From assembly GCF_902806685.2 (NCBI RefSeq), contig NC_048538.1:12772001-12836000 (forward strand): a DNA stretch of 64,000 nucleotides. The letters run 5' to 3'. Shown piece by piece: positions 62,911-64,000 of this stretch (positions within the stretch are counted from its first letter, which is position 1; each line of letters starts with the position of its first letter). A model generated the notes under the pieces. The model did not search any database, was not told the origin of the DNA, and worked only from the letters and a program-made list of their open reading frames with translations. Made by a program: the position numbers and the translations under genes. The DNA comes from Maniola hyperantus (lineage: Eukaryota > Arthropoda > Insecta > Lepidoptera > Nymphalidae).

Positions 62911-63124
62911 TACAGCGGGAAATATCGCTGTACATTTTTCCGTAACGCCGTGGAACTCCTAATTTCTAATGGGCCATTTGCCACTTTGTCAATTGCGCCA
63001 ATAAATCTGAGCTCCACAGAGTAACGGCGCCGTCTCCCGTTAAATATCGTGTCATTATTTTATTTGTTGCAAGTGAAGACCATTGGTTTCAAGATTTATT
63101 GTGTCACCTATGTAGTGTTTGTTG
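62911..63124. repeat. Duplicated block, first copy
   Basis: TACAGCGGGAAATATCGCTG, AACTCCTAATTTCTAATGGG, CCATTTGCCACTTTGTCAAT, GAGTAACGGCGCCGTCTCCC and GTTAAATATCGTGTCATT. The sequence is not low-complexity and is not seen elsewhere in the window. It repeats at 63187 with roughly 95% identity (about ten differences counted by eye). Confidence 0.9.
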
Positions 63125-63162
63125 TATTTGATTATTTATTACTTACTTATTTATAAGTTGAT

Positions 63163-63186
63163 ACTAATATTATAAATTTGAAAGTG
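63163..63186 (+). mobile_element. Helitron 5' terminus, A type
   Basis: ATACTAATATTATAAATTTG then AAAGTG matches the A-type 5' end TCCATACTAATATTATAAAT-GCGAAAGTG with few changes. It runs directly into the second copy of the duplicated block. Confidence 0.75.
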
Positions 63187-63414
63187 TACAGCGGGAAATA
63201 TCGCTGTACATTTTTCCGTAATGCCGTGAAACTCCTAATTTCTAATGGGCCATTTGCCACTTTGTCAATTGCGCTAATAAATATGAGCTCCACTGAGTAA
63301 CGGCGCCGTCTCCCGTTAAATATCGTGTCATTCTTTTATTTGTTGCAAGTGAAGACCATTGGTTTACAAGATTTACAGTGTCACCTATGTATACCTATGT
63401 ATGTAGTGTTTGTT
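63187..63414. repeat. Duplicated block, second copy
   Basis: Same block as 62911-63124, offset by 276 bases, with a 13-base insertion (GTATACCTATGTA region) near its right end. It is bounded on the left by a Helitron 5' terminus and on the right, within 17 bases, by a minus-oriented Helitron. Confidence 0.9.
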
Positions 63415-63430
63415 AATATTTTATTTGTTT

Positions 63431-63680
63431 GATGAATGATGCCCACCACTACTTATGTCATAAAAAATTTGTAGATACTCTTTGATTTTTGGAAAATGAC
63501 CTATCCTATACCTACCTAATAACCTCCTTTTTGGAAGTCGGTTAAAAAGTAGCTTATGTTGTCCCACATCCCCACGATGCAAGTTGTCTCTATTGTCAAA
63601 ATCAGTTAAACAGATGGCACGTGAAAAGCTAGCAGACAAACAGAGATACAGACAGACACACTTTCGAATTTATAATATTA
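63431..63680 (-). mobile_element. Helitron-like element, A type, rearranged
   Basis: GATGAATGATGCCCACCACT at the left, then a block AACCTCCTTTTTGGAAGTCG, GTTAAAAAGTAG that resembles a repeat G end (63521-63553) fused in place of the usual TTCCGGGATAAAAAGTAG. Then CGATGCAAGTTGTCTCTATT, GTGAAAAGCTAGCAGACAAA and ACTTTCGAATTTATAATATT. Confidence 0.75.
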
Positions 63681-63780
63681 AATGTTTAGATTATGATAAC
63701 TTCAATGGCGCTGTAGTGAGTGCTTGTTGTCTTTATTCTATGTAGGAGGTGCTGAGTTGGATTGTCGATAGTTCGTACGA

Positions 63781-63829
63781 GATATTTAAAAACCAAAATT
63801 CACTCGACTGAAATCGCGAGAATCAGCTA
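63781..63829 (+). mobile_element. Helitron-like 3' terminus fragment
   Basis: GATATTTAAAAACCAAAATT, CACTCGACTGAAATCGCGAG and AATCAGCTA, i.e. the last 50 bases of an A-type copy with the final G lost. It may be the 3' end belonging to the 5' terminus at 63163. Confidence 0.65.
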
Positions 63830-64000
63830 TCGTACATTTATTTTTTTTAGTCTAGAAACTTCTATTGATTGTCTCTACAAGTATGTTAAATAAATAACTA
63901 TGATTAATTTTAGTGTATGACCTATCAATCTGATGGTAGCCGCCCGGTGAATAAATGAGGAAGTTCAGAGAAGTTTAACCCTCGGCTGCCTGCTGCTAAA
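63830..64000. other. Unique stretch at window end
   Basis: No gene or repeat recognised. Confidence 0.4.

Overview
The window looks like a piece of a lepidopteran (moth or butterfly) nuclear genome. The base composition is AT-rich, and the dominant interspersed repeats are families I know from Lepidoptera: Helitron-like elements ending in CTAG behind a GCGGACGAAGTCGCG hairpin, elements carrying GTCY tetranucleotide tracts, tRNA-derived SINEs, RTE-type LINE 3' ends and many foldback MITEs. No bacterial-style operon, rRNA gene or CRISPR array is present. The species cannot be told from what I can see.

I find no intact protein-coding gene. The only convincing protein homology is to transposons: 5'-truncated, frameshifted or interrupted C-terminal ends of RTE-like reverse transcriptases at 9762-9845 (+), 25694-26260 (-), 43580-43750 (+) and 55092-55371 (-), plus a bare 3' end at 59773-59849 (-). 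The other open frames are short, often overlap on both strands, and most lie inside repeats. The window is best read as intergenic DNA or the inside of a very large intron. A few weak exon or promoter candidates (15484-15672, 18315-18533, 28038-28178 and 10931-11060) are noted with low confidence.

Layout: 0-10 kb carries Helitrons, two SINE-1 copies, two SINE-2 copies and a TTAA-flanked MITE. 10-14 kb is mostly unique, with one Helitron and one MITE. 15.2-17.7 kb is a dense nest of MITEs. 18.5-27 kb alternates Helitrons, LINE pieces and a GC-rich foldback. 27.2-30.1 kb is mainly unique and includes the GC-rich island at 27.9-28.8 kb. 30-37.7 kb holds three long GTCY elements, an inverted SINE-2 pair, a 51-bp palindrome and two large foldbacks. 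38-43.5 kb is repeat-poor. 44-55.5 kb is rich in Helitrons and contains a roughly 350-bp hairpin and a LINE nested in a Helitron. 55.5-60 kb is again mostly unique. 60-64 kb ends with MITEs, Helitrons and a duplicated roughly 210-bp block whose second copy begins directly after a Helitron 5' terminus.

The most interesting observations concern mobile DNA and structure: a possible Helitron transduplication (62911-63414), two dated nested insertions with clear target-site duplications (18649-18883 and 55076-55387), a 51-bp palindrome (32431-32481), a long inverted repeat (54374-54719), and a GC-rich foldback family with three copies. Nothing here amounts to a clear new multi-gene system. Boundaries of repeats are by eye and may be off by several bases.
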